Assembly: GCA_025350055.1 (NCBI GenBank)
Contig: JANXYK010000028.1
Location: 30,794 to 94,793, forward strand
Origin: Gammaproteobacteria bacterium
GTDB lineage: Bacteria; Pseudomonadota; Gammaproteobacteria; Steroidobacterales; Steroidobacteraceae
Length of the DNA: 64,000 nucleotides
Reading direction: 5' to 3'
Position numbers and translations under genes: made by a program. The notes beneath the pieces were generated by a model. The model saw only the letters and a program-made list of their open reading frames with translations. It was not told the DNA's origin and ran no database searches. Shown piece after piece: positions 29,522-38,282 of this stretch. Position 1 is the stretch's first letter. Each line of letters opens with the position of its first letter.

Positions 29522-31707
29522 GCTCGCTCCCTTCGCAGTTCAGTGCGCTTCTCAGCGACCGCCGGCAGCAACACGCGCACGCGCGCGCCGCCAGTCCCCA
29601 GGTTGTCGGCGGTTATCCGTCCGCCGTGTTCATCGACTATACGCTGCACGATCGCCAGCCCGAGGCCGGTGCCGCGCGCCTTGCTGGTGACATAAGGCTC
29701 GAAAGCCTTGTTGAGGATATCCTCGCGGAAGCCGGGCCCGTTGTCACTGACGGTAAGCTCCGCCTGGGCCGGTTTTGAGGTCCCGAGCCACCGGGTGCGC
29801 ACGGCGATCGAGGCTCCCACCACGCCACCCAGGGCCTCGATGCCGTTGCTGAGCAGGTTGGCCAGTACCTGGCGCAGGCGGCTGCGGTCAGCCTCGATTT
29901 CAGGCATCTGCGGGTCGAGCTCCAGGCCAATGCTGACGGCAGGGTCCTGCACGCGGTACAGCTCGACCACTTCGGCGGCCAGCTGGTTGAGGCTCAGGGG
30001 CGCGAGCTGCATCTCCGGGGCGCGGGCGTAGTCGCTGAAGGCGTTGACCATCTGCTTCATCGCATCGACCTGCTGGACGATGGTGCGCGTGGCGCGCTCG
30101 AGCAGCCGCGCGTGTTCGGTATCGAGGCCTGGCAGCAATTTGCGCCGCAGCTGCTCGGCCGAGAGCTGGATCGGAGTCAGCGGATTCTTGATCTCGTGCG
30201 CCAGGCGACGAGCCACCTCGCCCCAGGCGGCGTTGCGCTGCGCGTTGAGGAGCGCGGTGATGTCCTCGAACACGATCACCAGGCCACCCTCGTCGGGCAG
30301 CGGCGTGCCGGCCCACAGCAGCACGCGCCCGCCGGTCTCGCCACTCAAGGTGAGTTGCTCGCGCCATTCGCGCTCGCCCTTGGCGAGTCGCGCACGCAGC
30401 GCGGCCACGAAACTGCCCAGCAGCGCCGCACCTTCGGCAAGTGCGGCCAGCTGCCGGCCCGTGCCGGCGCTGAGGTCTGCATTGAGGATCGCGCCGGCCG
30501 AATCATTGGCGCTGCGCAGGTTCAATTGCTGATCGATGACCAGCACGCCGCTCGAGAGGCGCGAGAGGATCACCTCCAGCCGCTCGCGCTCGCGCTCCAC
30601 CGCCTGGCGGCTCAGCGAGGCTTCTTCGCTGGTGCGGCGCAGGCGCTTGGTCATGTCATTGAAGGAGTGCACCAGGAAGCCCATCTCGTCGCGCGACGGC
30701 AACGGCAGGCGCATCGCGAAATCGCCCTTGCCGACCGCGCGCGTGCCGGCGATCAGATCCTGCACCGGACGCGTGAGCCGCTGCGCTGACCAGATCGCGC
30801 CGTACACCGCGCCCAGCATCGTCAGCAGCAGCACCAGCGTCAACGTGAGCTGGAAGTTCGCCTTCAACGGCTGGCGCGTGACCGACATGTCACCGTAATT
30901 GTTGTAGGCCGCCTGCACCGCCTCGGCGAGCCTGGCGAGCTCGCTGGGCACCGCGTAGTCGATCAGCACGTAGCGGCGCTGCGGCGCGCCCATCGCGCGC
31001 GGCAGTGGCGCCGCGGTGACGATTGAATAGCGCCCGCCCGCCAGTGGTTCGAGTCGCACGTAGCTGCGCCCGGCCGCGATCTGCATCAGCACTTCGGCCG
31101 GCGGAATGCCCGGGAGCGCAGCACTGCCCGCATCGCTGCTGGTTACCAGCGGCCGTCCGCTGGCGGCGTAGACCGTGATCGCCGTGGCCTGCGCATCGCG
31201 CCGCTCGACATCGAGCCGCACCAGCAGGTCGGTGCCGCTGTGCGCGGCGATTGCGCGCGCGATGAACTCGGTGCGCCGCGCCTGCTCGCGCAGGCGCAGG
31301 TCGAGTGCCGAGCGCGAGAGCACCAGCGCATCGTTCAGGCCCTGCTTGATCTCGACCCGGAACCAGCTGTCGATGCCGTAGTTGAGGAACTCGAGCGAGA
31401 ACAGATAGACGATCAGCAGTGGCACCACCACCAGCGTGCCGAACATGCCGACGGTGCGCGCGGTAAGACGCGAGCCAGGCACGTGATCACGGAAATCGCG
31501 CACCAGTCGCCACAGCTTGCGCGCCAGTGCGACCCCGAGGATCAGCACGCCGCAGATGTTGAACAGCAGTATCCACGGCTGGCGGCGGTTGAAGTTGGCG
31601 GAATTTTCCACGCTGCGCGCCAGCAGCAGCAGCGCCCAGATGCCGGCGAGGATGCCCACCAGCACCAGCGCCCGCAGACCCCAGCGTCTCAGCGCACGAG
31701 CGTCCAT
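29518..31707 (-). CDS. ntrY: NtrY-type sensor histidine kinase
   Basis: A 729-residue membrane kinase. Transmembrane helices lie near residues 13-31, 44-63 and 85-105, followed by a periplasmic region and a further helix before a HAMP domain (RLTRPVQDLIAGTRAVGKGDF). A PAS-like segment (LSSGVLVIDQQLNLRSANDSAG) precedes the HisKA motif RRLAHEIKNPLTPIQLSAEQLRRKLL with the phospho-accepting His, and HATPase boxes LANLLSNGIEAL, DNGPGF and GTGLGLAIVQRIVDEHGG. It would phosphorylate NtrX; such pairs respond to nitrogen or redox/envelope cues. It overlaps the DUF4390 gene by 19 bases. Confidence 0.9.
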
Positions 31708-32267
31708 GAGTACCAGTCACTGGTGCGATGCCAGCCGTCGGTCCAGAACATCAGCGCGCGCAGCGCATCGGGCATGTGGCCGCGGCGCACACCGGCGCGC
31801 AGCCGCACCTGCCACTGCTCGTCGCTGCGCAGTTGCGAGTCGACGGCGATCGGCCATTCTTCCACCTGGCCGAGGCGTGCCAGTGCCACCGTCAGGGTCG
31901 GAAAGGACTCCTGCGTGTTGGCCTCGGGATCGCGCAGCAGGAAACGATCGCTGATGACGTGATAGGACAGTTCGCGCTTGCGCGTGAGATCGACCGCATC
32001 CGCATCGAACCACAGGCGGCGATGGCGGCTCACCATCACTTCCAGATCGAAGCTCAGCGTGACTCCGTCCTTGAGTGCCGCGCTGATGCGCTCGCTCTGC
32101 GGATAGACCACGTGCGCGCTCAGCAGCACCGTGCCATGGCTGGGCACCGCGTAGGCCGAGCGGATCTCGAGCTCGCCATCGAGCGCATCGTCGGCAAGAC
32201 AGGAGCCGCTGGCGAACACCAGGCTCAGGAACAGGAGCGTACGCTGCGTCTTGTAGTGGTTCTTCAT
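31689..32267 (-). CDS. DUF4390 domain exported protein
   Basis: A 192-residue protein with a signal peptide (TLLFLSLVFASGSCLA) and a single DUF4390 domain: LEIRSAYAVPSHGTVLLSAHVVYP, LSFDLEVMVSRHRRLWFDADAVDLTRKRELSYHVISDRFLLRD and a Trp-rich ending. The family is habitually encoded between rsmB and ntrY, as here, so a periplasmic role tied to NtrY sensing is a reasonable guess only. The ATG overlaps the rsmB stop (ATGA). Confidence 0.83.
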   Translation of the reverse strand: MKNHYKTQRTLLFLSLVFASGSCLADDALDGELEIRSAYAVPSHGTVLLSAHVVYPQSERISAALKDGVTLSFDLEVMVSRHRRLWFDADAVDLTRKRELSYHVISDRFLLRDPEANTQESFPTLTVALARLGQVEEWPIAVDSQLRSDEQWQVRLRAGVRRGHMPDALRALMFWTDGWHRTSDWYSWTLVR

Positions 32268-33613
32268 ACTGTGCCCGCCGTCGTGGCGCGCGTGAGACAA
32301 GCATAATAGAAGCCGTCTCCGCCCGCCCTTGCCAGCGGCAGTATTTGCCACCCTGTGCTTGTGGACCGCAGCGGCGGGCTGCAGTTCGCCGCCTGTGGCA
32401 GCTGGGTCAGGCTGGCGCCGGGCTCGTTGGCCAGGAATGCTTCGATGACGCCTAAGTTCTCCACCGGCAGCACGCTGCAAGTGCCATAGAGCAATCGGCC
32501 GCCCGGACGCAGCAGCGGCCAGCAGGCGCGCAGCAGCTCGAGCTGGGTCGCGGCCAGGCGCGGCAGGTCGGCAGCACGGCGCAACAGCTTGATGTCGGGA
32601 TGGCGGCGGATCACGCCCGTGCCCGAGCAGGGCGCATCGAGCAGGATGGCATCGAAGGGGCGGGCATCCCACCAGTCGGGCGCAGCGCGCAGATCGGCCT
32701 GCACCAGCTGTGCCTTGCGCTGCAGGCGCTCGAGATTCTCCGCCACGCGGTGCAGGCGCACGGCATCGCTGTCGAGCGCCACGAGGTCGAGCTCGCCGCC
32801 CGCCCGCTCGAGCAGCGCACCAGTCTTGCCGCCGGGTGCCGCGCAGGCATCAAGCACACGCTCGCCGGGCTGCGGGGCCAGCAGCACGGCGGCCAGTTGT
32901 GCGCTGGAGTCCTGCACCGAGACCCGGCCTTCGGCGAATCCCGGGATTTCACGCACCGGCAGCGCCGCGGCCAGGCACACGGCGCTGTCCACCCCCGATA
33001 CGCCGTTGGCCTCGATGCCAGCCGCTTTCAGTTCATCGAGGTACGCGGGCACGCTGCCACGCCTGAGATCGAGCCGCAGGCACAGCGGTGGATGCTCGTT
33101 GTTGGCCGTGAGTATCTGCTCCAGGTGCTGGGGCCAGGCCTGCGCCAACGCCTTCACAAGCCAGGCTGGATGCGCATGACGGGTGGCAAGTGTGCGATCA
33201 ACCGCGGCCAGGCGCAGGGCGCGCTCGCGCAGGTACCGGCGCAGTACCGCATTCACCAGGCCCGCGGCGCGCGCCAGATCGAGCAGTCGAATCGCATCGA
33301 CGGCCGCTGCCACCGAGCTCGCCGGCGAATGCGAAGAATATTCAAGCTGGTGCACGGCGCAGACCAGCAGCACGCGCAGCCGCGCGTCCAGCTCGCCACC
33401 GCCCGCGCTGGCCAGTGGCAGCACGGCAGGCGCGAGACGCACGTACCAGCGCACTGCGCCGAGCGCGATGGCCTGGATCGCCGCGCGCTGCGGATGATTG
33501 GCGAATCCGGCCAGCGCCTCATCGGCGCTGTGCCCCTCGAGCACGACCTGCAACACCACCCGTGTCGCGGTGGCCAGCACCTGGGCCGCGCCCGCGGGTG
33601 GGCGCGCCTTCAT
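32264..33613 (-). CDS. rsmB: 16S rRNA m5C967 methyltransferase
   Basis: A 449-residue two-domain enzyme. The N-terminal NusB-like RNA-binding domain (about residues 1-140) is followed by a Rossmann methyltransferase with the SAM motif VLDACAAPGGKTGALLE near residue 255. The catalytic-Cys regions are LLDAPCSGTGVIRRHPDIK and the second conserved Cys in GRLLYGTCSVLPVENLGV. It methylates C967 of 16S rRNA. It follows fmt with a 4-base overlap in the widespread def-fmt-rsmB order. Confidence 0.92.
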   Translation of the reverse strand: MKARPPAGAAQVLATATRVVLQVVLEGHSADEALAGFANHPQRAAIQAIALGAVRWYVRLAPAVLPLASAGGGELDARLRVLLVCAVHQLEYSSHSPASSVAAAVDAIRLLDLARAAGLVNAVLRRYLRERALRLAAVDRTLATRHAHPAWLVKALAQAWPQHLEQILTANNEHPPLCLRLDLRRGSVPAYLDELKAAGIEANGVSGVDSAVCLAAALPVREIPGFAEGRVSVQDSSAQLAAVLLAPQPGERVLDACAAPGGKTGALLERAGGELDLVALDSDAVRLHRVAENLERLQRKAQLVQADLRAAPDWWDARPFDAILLDAPCSGTGVIRRHPDIKLLRRAADLPRLAATQLELLRACWPLLRPGGRLLYGTCSVLPVENLGVIEAFLANEPGASLTQLPQAANCSPPLRSTSTGWQILPLARAGGDGFYYACLTRATTAGTV

Positions 33614-34551
33614 CCGAAGCGCAATCCGGTCAATGCGCGACCATGCGCGAACTCGGCCGCCGCGAGGCGACGACGCCCGGCGCTCTGCAGTTCATCGATC
33701 GCCAGCACGCCGCTGCCGCAAGCCACCTGCAGCCGCACATCGCGCAGCCCCAGCACTGTGCCGGGCGCAGCCGACGCACTCGAGGCACTTTCCGCCGCGA
33801 GAGCACTCGCACGCCACACGCGCAGCTGAGCGCCTTCCAGCAGCGTCTCGGACACCGGCCATGGATTGCAGGCGCGCACCTGACAGGCGATGCGCTCTGC
33901 AGGCTGCGTCCAGTCGATCAGCGCCTCGCGCTTCTCGAGCTTGGCCGCGTGGCTGACGCCGTCGGTCGCTTGCGCCGTGGCGCGCGCGTTGCCCGCCTCG
34001 AGCGCCGCGATCACAGCGAGCAACTGCTGCGCGCCCAGCTGCGCGAGCGCATCGTGCAGCTGGGCGCTGTTCATGTCGGCGCCCGGAGCAAGACTCTGCT
34101 GCGCGAATATCGGCCCGGTATCCAGCCCGGCATCGAGCTGCATGATGCTGACACCCGTGAGGCGATCACCCGCGAGCAGCGCGCGCTGGATCGGCGCCGC
34201 GCCGCGCCAGCGTGGCAGCAGCGATGCGTGGATGTTCAGACACCCGAGTCGCGGCAGTGCGAGCACGGGCGGCGGCAGGATGAGTCCATAGGCCACGACC
34301 ACCAGCAACTCCGGCGCCCACTCGCGCAACGCTGCGCGCTGCTCTTCGCTCGCCAGTCGCTCGGGCTGTGCAACCGGCAGCCCCAGTGCCAGCGCGCGCT
34401 GCTTCACCGCACTGGCCTGCAGCGCGCGACCACGCCCCGCGGGACGATCGGGTTGTGTGAGCACGCCGACCAGTTGCTGCCCGGAGGTTGCCAGTGCGTC
34501 GAGCGCCGGCAGCGCGAACTGCGGCGTGCCGGCAAAGGCGATGCGCAGCAC
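33610..34551 (-). CDS. fmt: Methionyl-tRNA formyltransferase
   Basis: A 313-residue enzyme that formylates initiator Met-tRNA from 10-formyltetrahydrofolate. It opens LRIAFAGTPQFALPALDAL, with the catalytic region LNIHASLLPRWRGAAPIQRALLAGD and MQLDAGLDTGPI, and a C-terminal tRNA-binding domain. The start is a GTG at 34551 whose first base is the last base of the def stop codon (TAG), giving tight coupling with def, the enzyme that later removes the formyl group. Confidence 0.93.
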   Translation of the reverse strand: MLRIAFAGTPQFALPALDALATSGQQLVGVLTQPDRPAGRGRALQASAVKQRALALGLPVAQPERLASEEQRAALREWAPELLVVVAYGLILPPPVLALPRLGCLNIHASLLPRWRGAAPIQRALLAGDRLTGVSIMQLDAGLDTGPIFAQQSLAPGADMNSAQLHDALAQLGAQQLLAVIAALEAGNARATAQATDGVSHAAKLEKREALIDWTQPAERIACQVRACNPWPVSETLLEGAQLRVWRASALAAESASSASAAPGTVLGLRDVRLQVACGSGVLAIDELQSAGRRRLAAAEFAHGRALTGLRFG

Positions 34552-35108
34552 TAGATCACTTTTGCGCCCACGCGCAGCGGCACGCCGCTGCGTGGGCGCG
34601 GCGCGCCGTCACGCTCGCGCTGTTCCTTCTCGAGCCGGCGGCGGATGCGATCGCGCTTGAGACTCGAGAGATAGTCGACGAACAGTTTGCCTTCGAGATG
34701 ATCCATCTCGTGCTGCAGGCACACGGCCAGCAGGCCGTCGAGTTCGCGCTCGCTCACCACACCGTGGCGATCCTGCGCGCGCGCACGCACGCGCGCGGCG
34801 CGTTCGACTTCCTCGAACACCTGCGGCACCGACAGGCACCCCTCTTCGGTGACCTCCAAGCCATCGCGCGCCAGGATCTGCGGATTGATGAACACCTGCG
34901 GATCATTCTTCAGTTCGCTGGTGTCGATCACGATTAGGCGCTGGTGCACGTTCACCTGGGTGGCGGCCAGCCCGATGCCGGGCGCCTCGTACATGGTCTC
35001 GAACATGTCCCCGATCAGGCGCTCGAGCGCCGCGTCGAAGGCCGCCACGGGCGCGGCGCGGGTACGCAGCCGCGGGTCGGGAAATTCCAGAATCGCCAAT
35101 CGGGCCAT
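34551..35108 (-). CDS. def: Peptide deformylase
   Basis: A 185-residue metallohydrolase removing the N-formyl group from nascent proteins. All three motifs are present: GIGLAATQV near residue 44, EGCLSVP with metal ligand Cys91, and HEMDHLEG with ligands His133 and His137 and catalytic Glu134. The ATG at 35108 gives the usual short N-terminus ([15 protein letters not shown]); the frame continues upstream into non-homologous sequence. It is divergent from the LysM gene across 122 bases and leads the def-fmt-rsmB-DUF4390-ntrY-ntrX run. Confidence 0.94.
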   Translation of the reverse strand: MARLAILEFPDPRLRTRAAPVAAFDAALERLIGDMFETMYEAPGIGLAATQVNVHQRLIVIDTSELKNDPQVFINPQILARDGLEVTEEGCLSVPQVFEEVERAARVRARAQDRHGVVSERELDGLLAVCLQHEMDHLEGKLFVDYLSSLKRDRIRRRLEKEQRERDGAPRPRSGVPLRVGAKVI

Positions 35109-35230
35109 CGCTATGCTTGCACCTGTGTGAACCAGCGCACAAACTCCGCACGGGAGCGTGTGCGTTTTGTGGTCATTGAGTTTATAACAGCTTTGGTTAA
35201 CCACCCCACCCGCCCCACCAGGAGTGAGGG

Positions 35231-36520
35231 ATGTCATTGAATCTGATTTTTAGTCACCGCCGGGCCCTGCCGGCTGCCGCGTTGCTGGCCGCATTGGCGG
35301 CTGCAGGCGGCTGCTCCACGGTCAAGCATGTGTTTCACCGCGGCGAAACCGCGGCACCGCCGACGGCCATGACGCACTCGAGTGCGCCGGCCAGCGATGC
35401 TGCCGACTCTGCCGAAGCGCAGACCGTCACCTCGAACCTGCCCGATGCCGATGAGCCTGTGGCCACCGACACCGGCACCGTCGCCCCCACCACCGTGATC
35501 GCCGATGCGGGCCCGATGCTGGCCGCCAGTGCGCCGAAAAGCCACGTGGTGCAGAAGGGCGATACGCTCTGGGGCCTGGCCCAGATGTTCCTGAAAGATC
35601 CCTGGTTGTGGCCGGAGATCTGGTACCAAAACCCTGAGGTTGCCAACCCGCACCGCATCTATCCGGGCGACACGCTACGCCTGGCCTCGGCATCCGATGG
35701 CAAGACCGTGGTGCAGGTGGTGCCTGGCGCCGCCAGCGTTGCGGGCGTAGGTGGCCGCGGCACCCGTCTGCAGCCGCTGCTGCGCAGCACTCAGCTCGAT
35801 GGCCCGATCGCCAACATTCCCTACACCGCCATCGCCGCGTTCCTCTCGCGGCCCGGCCTGATCTCGAACCAGCAGGTCAAGGCTGCGCCGTATGTCGTCT
35901 CGCTGCGCGAGAACCACATGATTGCCGGCGCGGGCAACAACGTCTATGTGAAGAAGCTGACGGCGGTTGAAGGCGAGCGCTTCAACATCATGCACGTGGC
36001 CGATCGCCTCAAGGACCCGGACGGCGGCAAGGTACTGGGATACCTGGCTGACTTCACCGGCGTGGCGCAGGTGGCGCGCGCTGGCAATCCGGCCAAGGTC
36101 ACACTTACCGAGTCGGCGCGCGAAACGCTCGCCGGTGACGTCCTGCTGCCCGAGGTCGCGAACTCGGCCAGCGATTTCTATCCACATTCGCCGACGCATG
36201 CAGTCAAGGGCCGCCTGCTTGCCGTGGTCAACGGTGTGCTGCTGGCCGGGCAATACCAGGTGGTGGCGATTTCCGGCGGTGCCAATCAGGGCATTGAGCC
36301 CGGGCACGTACTGCGCGTGAATGAGGCCACCGAGCGCGTGCACGATCGCTGCGCGCGCATCCAGGGTGAAGGCACCTGCACGCGCTTCGGCAGCCAGCGG
36401 CTGCCGGTGGAAGCCGCGGGCACGCTGCTGGTGTTCCGCACTTTCGAAGGCATGAGCTACGCGCTGGTCGTGAGCGAATCGATTCCGCTGCACGTGGGCG
36501 ATCGCGTCGTCACACCGTAG
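35231..36520 (+). CDS. LysM-domain envelope protein
   Basis: A 429-residue exported protein; the N-terminal hydrophobic stretch ends in a possible lipobox AAGGC (Cys28). After a Thr/Ala-rich linker, one LysM domain at about residues 103-153 ([47 protein letters not shown]) should bind peptidoglycan glycans. The remaining 270 residues are a conserved but uncharacterised region seen with this LysM in gammaproteobacteria upstream of dprA. AGGAG precedes the ATG. A strong intrinsic terminator follows at 36542-36574, separating it from dprA. Confidence 0.85.
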   Translation: MSLNLIFSHRRALPAAALLAALAAAGGCSTVKHVFHRGETAAPPTAMTHSSAPASDAADSAEAQTVTSNLPDADEPVATDTGTVAPTTVIADAGPMLAASAPKSHVVQKGDTLWGLAQMFLKDPWLWPEIWYQNPEVANPHRIYPGDTLRLASASDGKTVVQVVPGAASVAGVGGRGTRLQPLLRSTQLDGPIANIPYTAIAAFLSRPGLISNQQVKAAPYVVSLRENHMIAGAGNNVYVKKLTAVEGERFNIMHVADRLKDPDGGKVLGYLADFTGVAQVARAGNPAKVTLTESARETLAGDVLLPEVANSASDFYPHSPTHAVKGRLLAVVNGVLLAGQYQVVAISGGANQGIEPGHVLRVNEATERVHDRCARIQGEGTCTRFGSQRLPVEAAGTLLVFRTFEGMSYALVVSESIPLHVGDRVVTP

Positions 36521-36541
36521 TATCTGCACGAACGGATCAGG

Positions 36542-36574
36542 AAGGGCCGGCCATTGCGCCGGCCCTTTTGTTTT
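36542..36574 (+). terminator. Intrinsic terminator after LysM gene
   Basis: AAGGGCCGGC at 36542-36551 pairs perfectly with GCCGGCCCTT at 36558-36567 around a 6-base loop, followed by TTGTTTTA. This is a textbook Rho-independent terminator 21 bases past the LysM stop. Confidence 0.9.
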
Positions 36575-36586
36575 ATGCTGACGTGA

Positions 36587-37705
36587 ATGGATGATCTCGA
36601 TCGGGCTTTGGCGCTGGCGCGCGCACCAGGACTGCATGTCGATCAGCTGCGCGCTGCCGGTGCACTCGATGAGCCGCTGCAACTGCCAGGCAGCGGCGCC
36701 AGCAGACTGCGCGATCGCGGCCTGCCCGCAGGCATCGCCGATTGGCTGGCCGCGCCCGATGCCGCGGCCCTCGCAGCCGATCGCCAGTGGCTGCAGTCGG
36801 CCGGCGCTATGCTCATCCTCTGCAACAGCGAGCATTATCCGCCGCTGCTGGCCGAGATTCCCGCGGCACCCGTGGCGCTCTACCTGCTCGGCGATGCCGG
36901 CGTGCTGCTCTCCGCGCAGCTCGCGGTGGTCGGCAGCCGCAACCCCACGGCCAGCGGCCGGCGCACCGCGCACGAATTCGCGCAATTCCTCGCGCGCGCC
37001 GGGCTCACGATCACCAGTGGCCTGGCGGTGGGCATCGATGCCGCCGCGCACGAAGGCGCGCTCGCGGCACCGGGGCGCACGATCGGCGTGCAGGGCTGCG
37101 GACTCGATCAGGTCTATCCGCCCGAACATGCGCCGCTTGCCAGGGCGATCCTGGCGCAGGGTGGCGCACTGCTGAGCGAGTTTCCGCCCGGCACCCCGCC
37201 GCGGCGCGACAACTTCCCGCGGCGCAATCGGCTGATCAGCGGCCTCGCCATCGGCACACTGGTGGTCGAGGCGGCGCGCCAGAGCGGCTCGCTGATTACC
37301 GCCAAGCTCGCGGCTACGCAGGGTCGCGAGGTGTTCGCGATCCCCGGCAGCATCCACAATCCGCTCGCACGCGGCTGCCATGATCTGATCCGCCAGGGCG
37401 CGAGGCTCGTCGAGAACGCGCTCGAGATCCTCGCCGAGCTGCAAATACCTTATGCAAAACAAGATCTTGCGGAGCACTCCAGCGAGGCCTCAAAAGGCGC
37501 CCTACCGCTTCAAGGGTTGGACAAGGACTATGAAATCCTGTTAGATGCGCTCGGATTCGAGCCGGCAAGCATCGACACGCTGGTCGAACGCACTGGTTTC
37601 CCGAGTTCCAATCTGGCGTCCATGCTGCTGATTCTCGAGCTTGAGGGTCGGGTCGGGCCGCACACCGGGGGCAGGTACTTGAGATTGCAAGAGGGGCGCC
37701 AATAG
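36587..37705 (+). CDS. dprA: DNA-processing protein DprA (Smf)
   Basis: A 372-residue protein that binds incoming single-stranded DNA and loads RecA in natural transformation. The Rossmann-like core contains VVGSRNPTASGRRTAHEFAQFLARAGLTITSGLAVGIDAAAHEGAL, GCGLDQVYPPEH and FPRRNRLISGLAIGTLVVEAARQSGSLITAKLA. The C-terminal winged-helix-like domain is LDALGFEPASIDTLVERTGFPSSNLASMLLILELEGRV. It begins right after the terminator and is followed by smg 26 bases later. Confidence 0.92.
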   Translation: MDDLDRALALARAPGLHVDQLRAAGALDEPLQLPGSGASRLRDRGLPAGIADWLAAPDAAALAADRQWLQSAGAMLILCNSEHYPPLLAEIPAAPVALYLLGDAGVLLSAQLAVVGSRNPTASGRRTAHEFAQFLARAGLTITSGLAVGIDAAAHEGALAAPGRTIGVQGCGLDQVYPPEHAPLARAILAQGGALLSEFPPGTPPRRDNFPRRNRLISGLAIGTLVVEAARQSGSLITAKLAATQGREVFAIPGSIHNPLARGCHDLIRQGARLVENALEILAELQIPYAKQDLAEHSSEASKGALPLQGLDKDYEILLDALGFEPASIDTLVERTGFPSSNLASMLLILELEGRVGPHTGGRYLRLQEGRQ

Positions 37706-37731
37706 CGCCGCTGCCACACTACTAGAAGGCT

Positions 37732-38205
37732 ATGGAAAGCACTGTTTTCGACATCCTGGTCTATGTCTTCGACCACTACATGTTCGAGGAGCTGCCGGTC
37801 AGCGCCGAGCGCGCCGATATTGCGCGCGACCTGGAAACCGCGGGCTTTGGCGGCGACAATGTGGAGCGCGCGCTCGACTGGCTGGCCGACCTTGCCAACG
37901 AGCGCGAGCGCCCGGGCCTCGATGTCAACGAGCGCGCCTTCCGCCTGTACGCCGACCAGGAACTGGGGCGGCTCGATCAGGCCTGCCGCGGCCTGCTGCT
38001 GAGCCTCGAGCGCGGCGGCATCCTCTCGCCCACACAACGCGAGATCGTCATCGAGCGCTTGCTGGCGCTTGATAATGAGGAGCTCGACCTCGAGCAGGTG
38101 AAATGGGTGGTACTGATGGTGCTTTCCTGCCAGCCGGGCGAAGAAGCCGCCTGCGAGCGCATGGAAGAAATGGTCTATGAATTGCCTGGTCTGATCCCGC
38201 ATTGA
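37732..38205 (+). CDS. smg: Smg protein (DUF494)
   Basis: A 157-residue acidic protein, MESTVFDILVYVFDHYMFEELPVSAERADIARDLETAGF, matching the DUF494/Smg family found between dprA and topA in many gamma- and betaproteobacteria. Its biochemical role is unknown; the constant dprA-smg-topA neighbourhood suggests DNA topology or uptake. AAGG precedes the ATG. A hairpin with a T-run follows at 38235-38263. Confidence 0.9.
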   Translation: MESTVFDILVYVFDHYMFEELPVSAERADIARDLETAGFGGDNVERALDWLADLANERERPGLDVNERAFRLYADQELGRLDQACRGLLLSLERGGILSPTQREIVIERLLALDNEELDLEQVKWVVLMVLSCQPGEEAACERMEEMVYELPGLIPH

Positions 38206-38234
38206 GCCGGGTCAATCTCCAGCGGCAAACCCTC

Positions 38235-38263
38235 CCGCGGCACGTCCGCGGTTTTTCGTTTTT
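38235..38263 (+). terminator. Intrinsic terminator between smg and topA
   Basis: CCGCGG, loop CACGT, CCGCGG, then TTTTTCGTTTTT. The stem is only 6 bp but all G/C and the T-run is long, so it should terminate transcripts from dprA-smg. topA then needs its own promoter or read-through. Confidence 0.8.
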
Positions 38264-38282
38264 GGAACCGTGAACCCAACGC

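Noticed and set aside
35675..37477. 600-codon minus-strand open frame
   Set aside because: Antisense of the LysM and dprA genes, which have clear motifs and a terminator between them.
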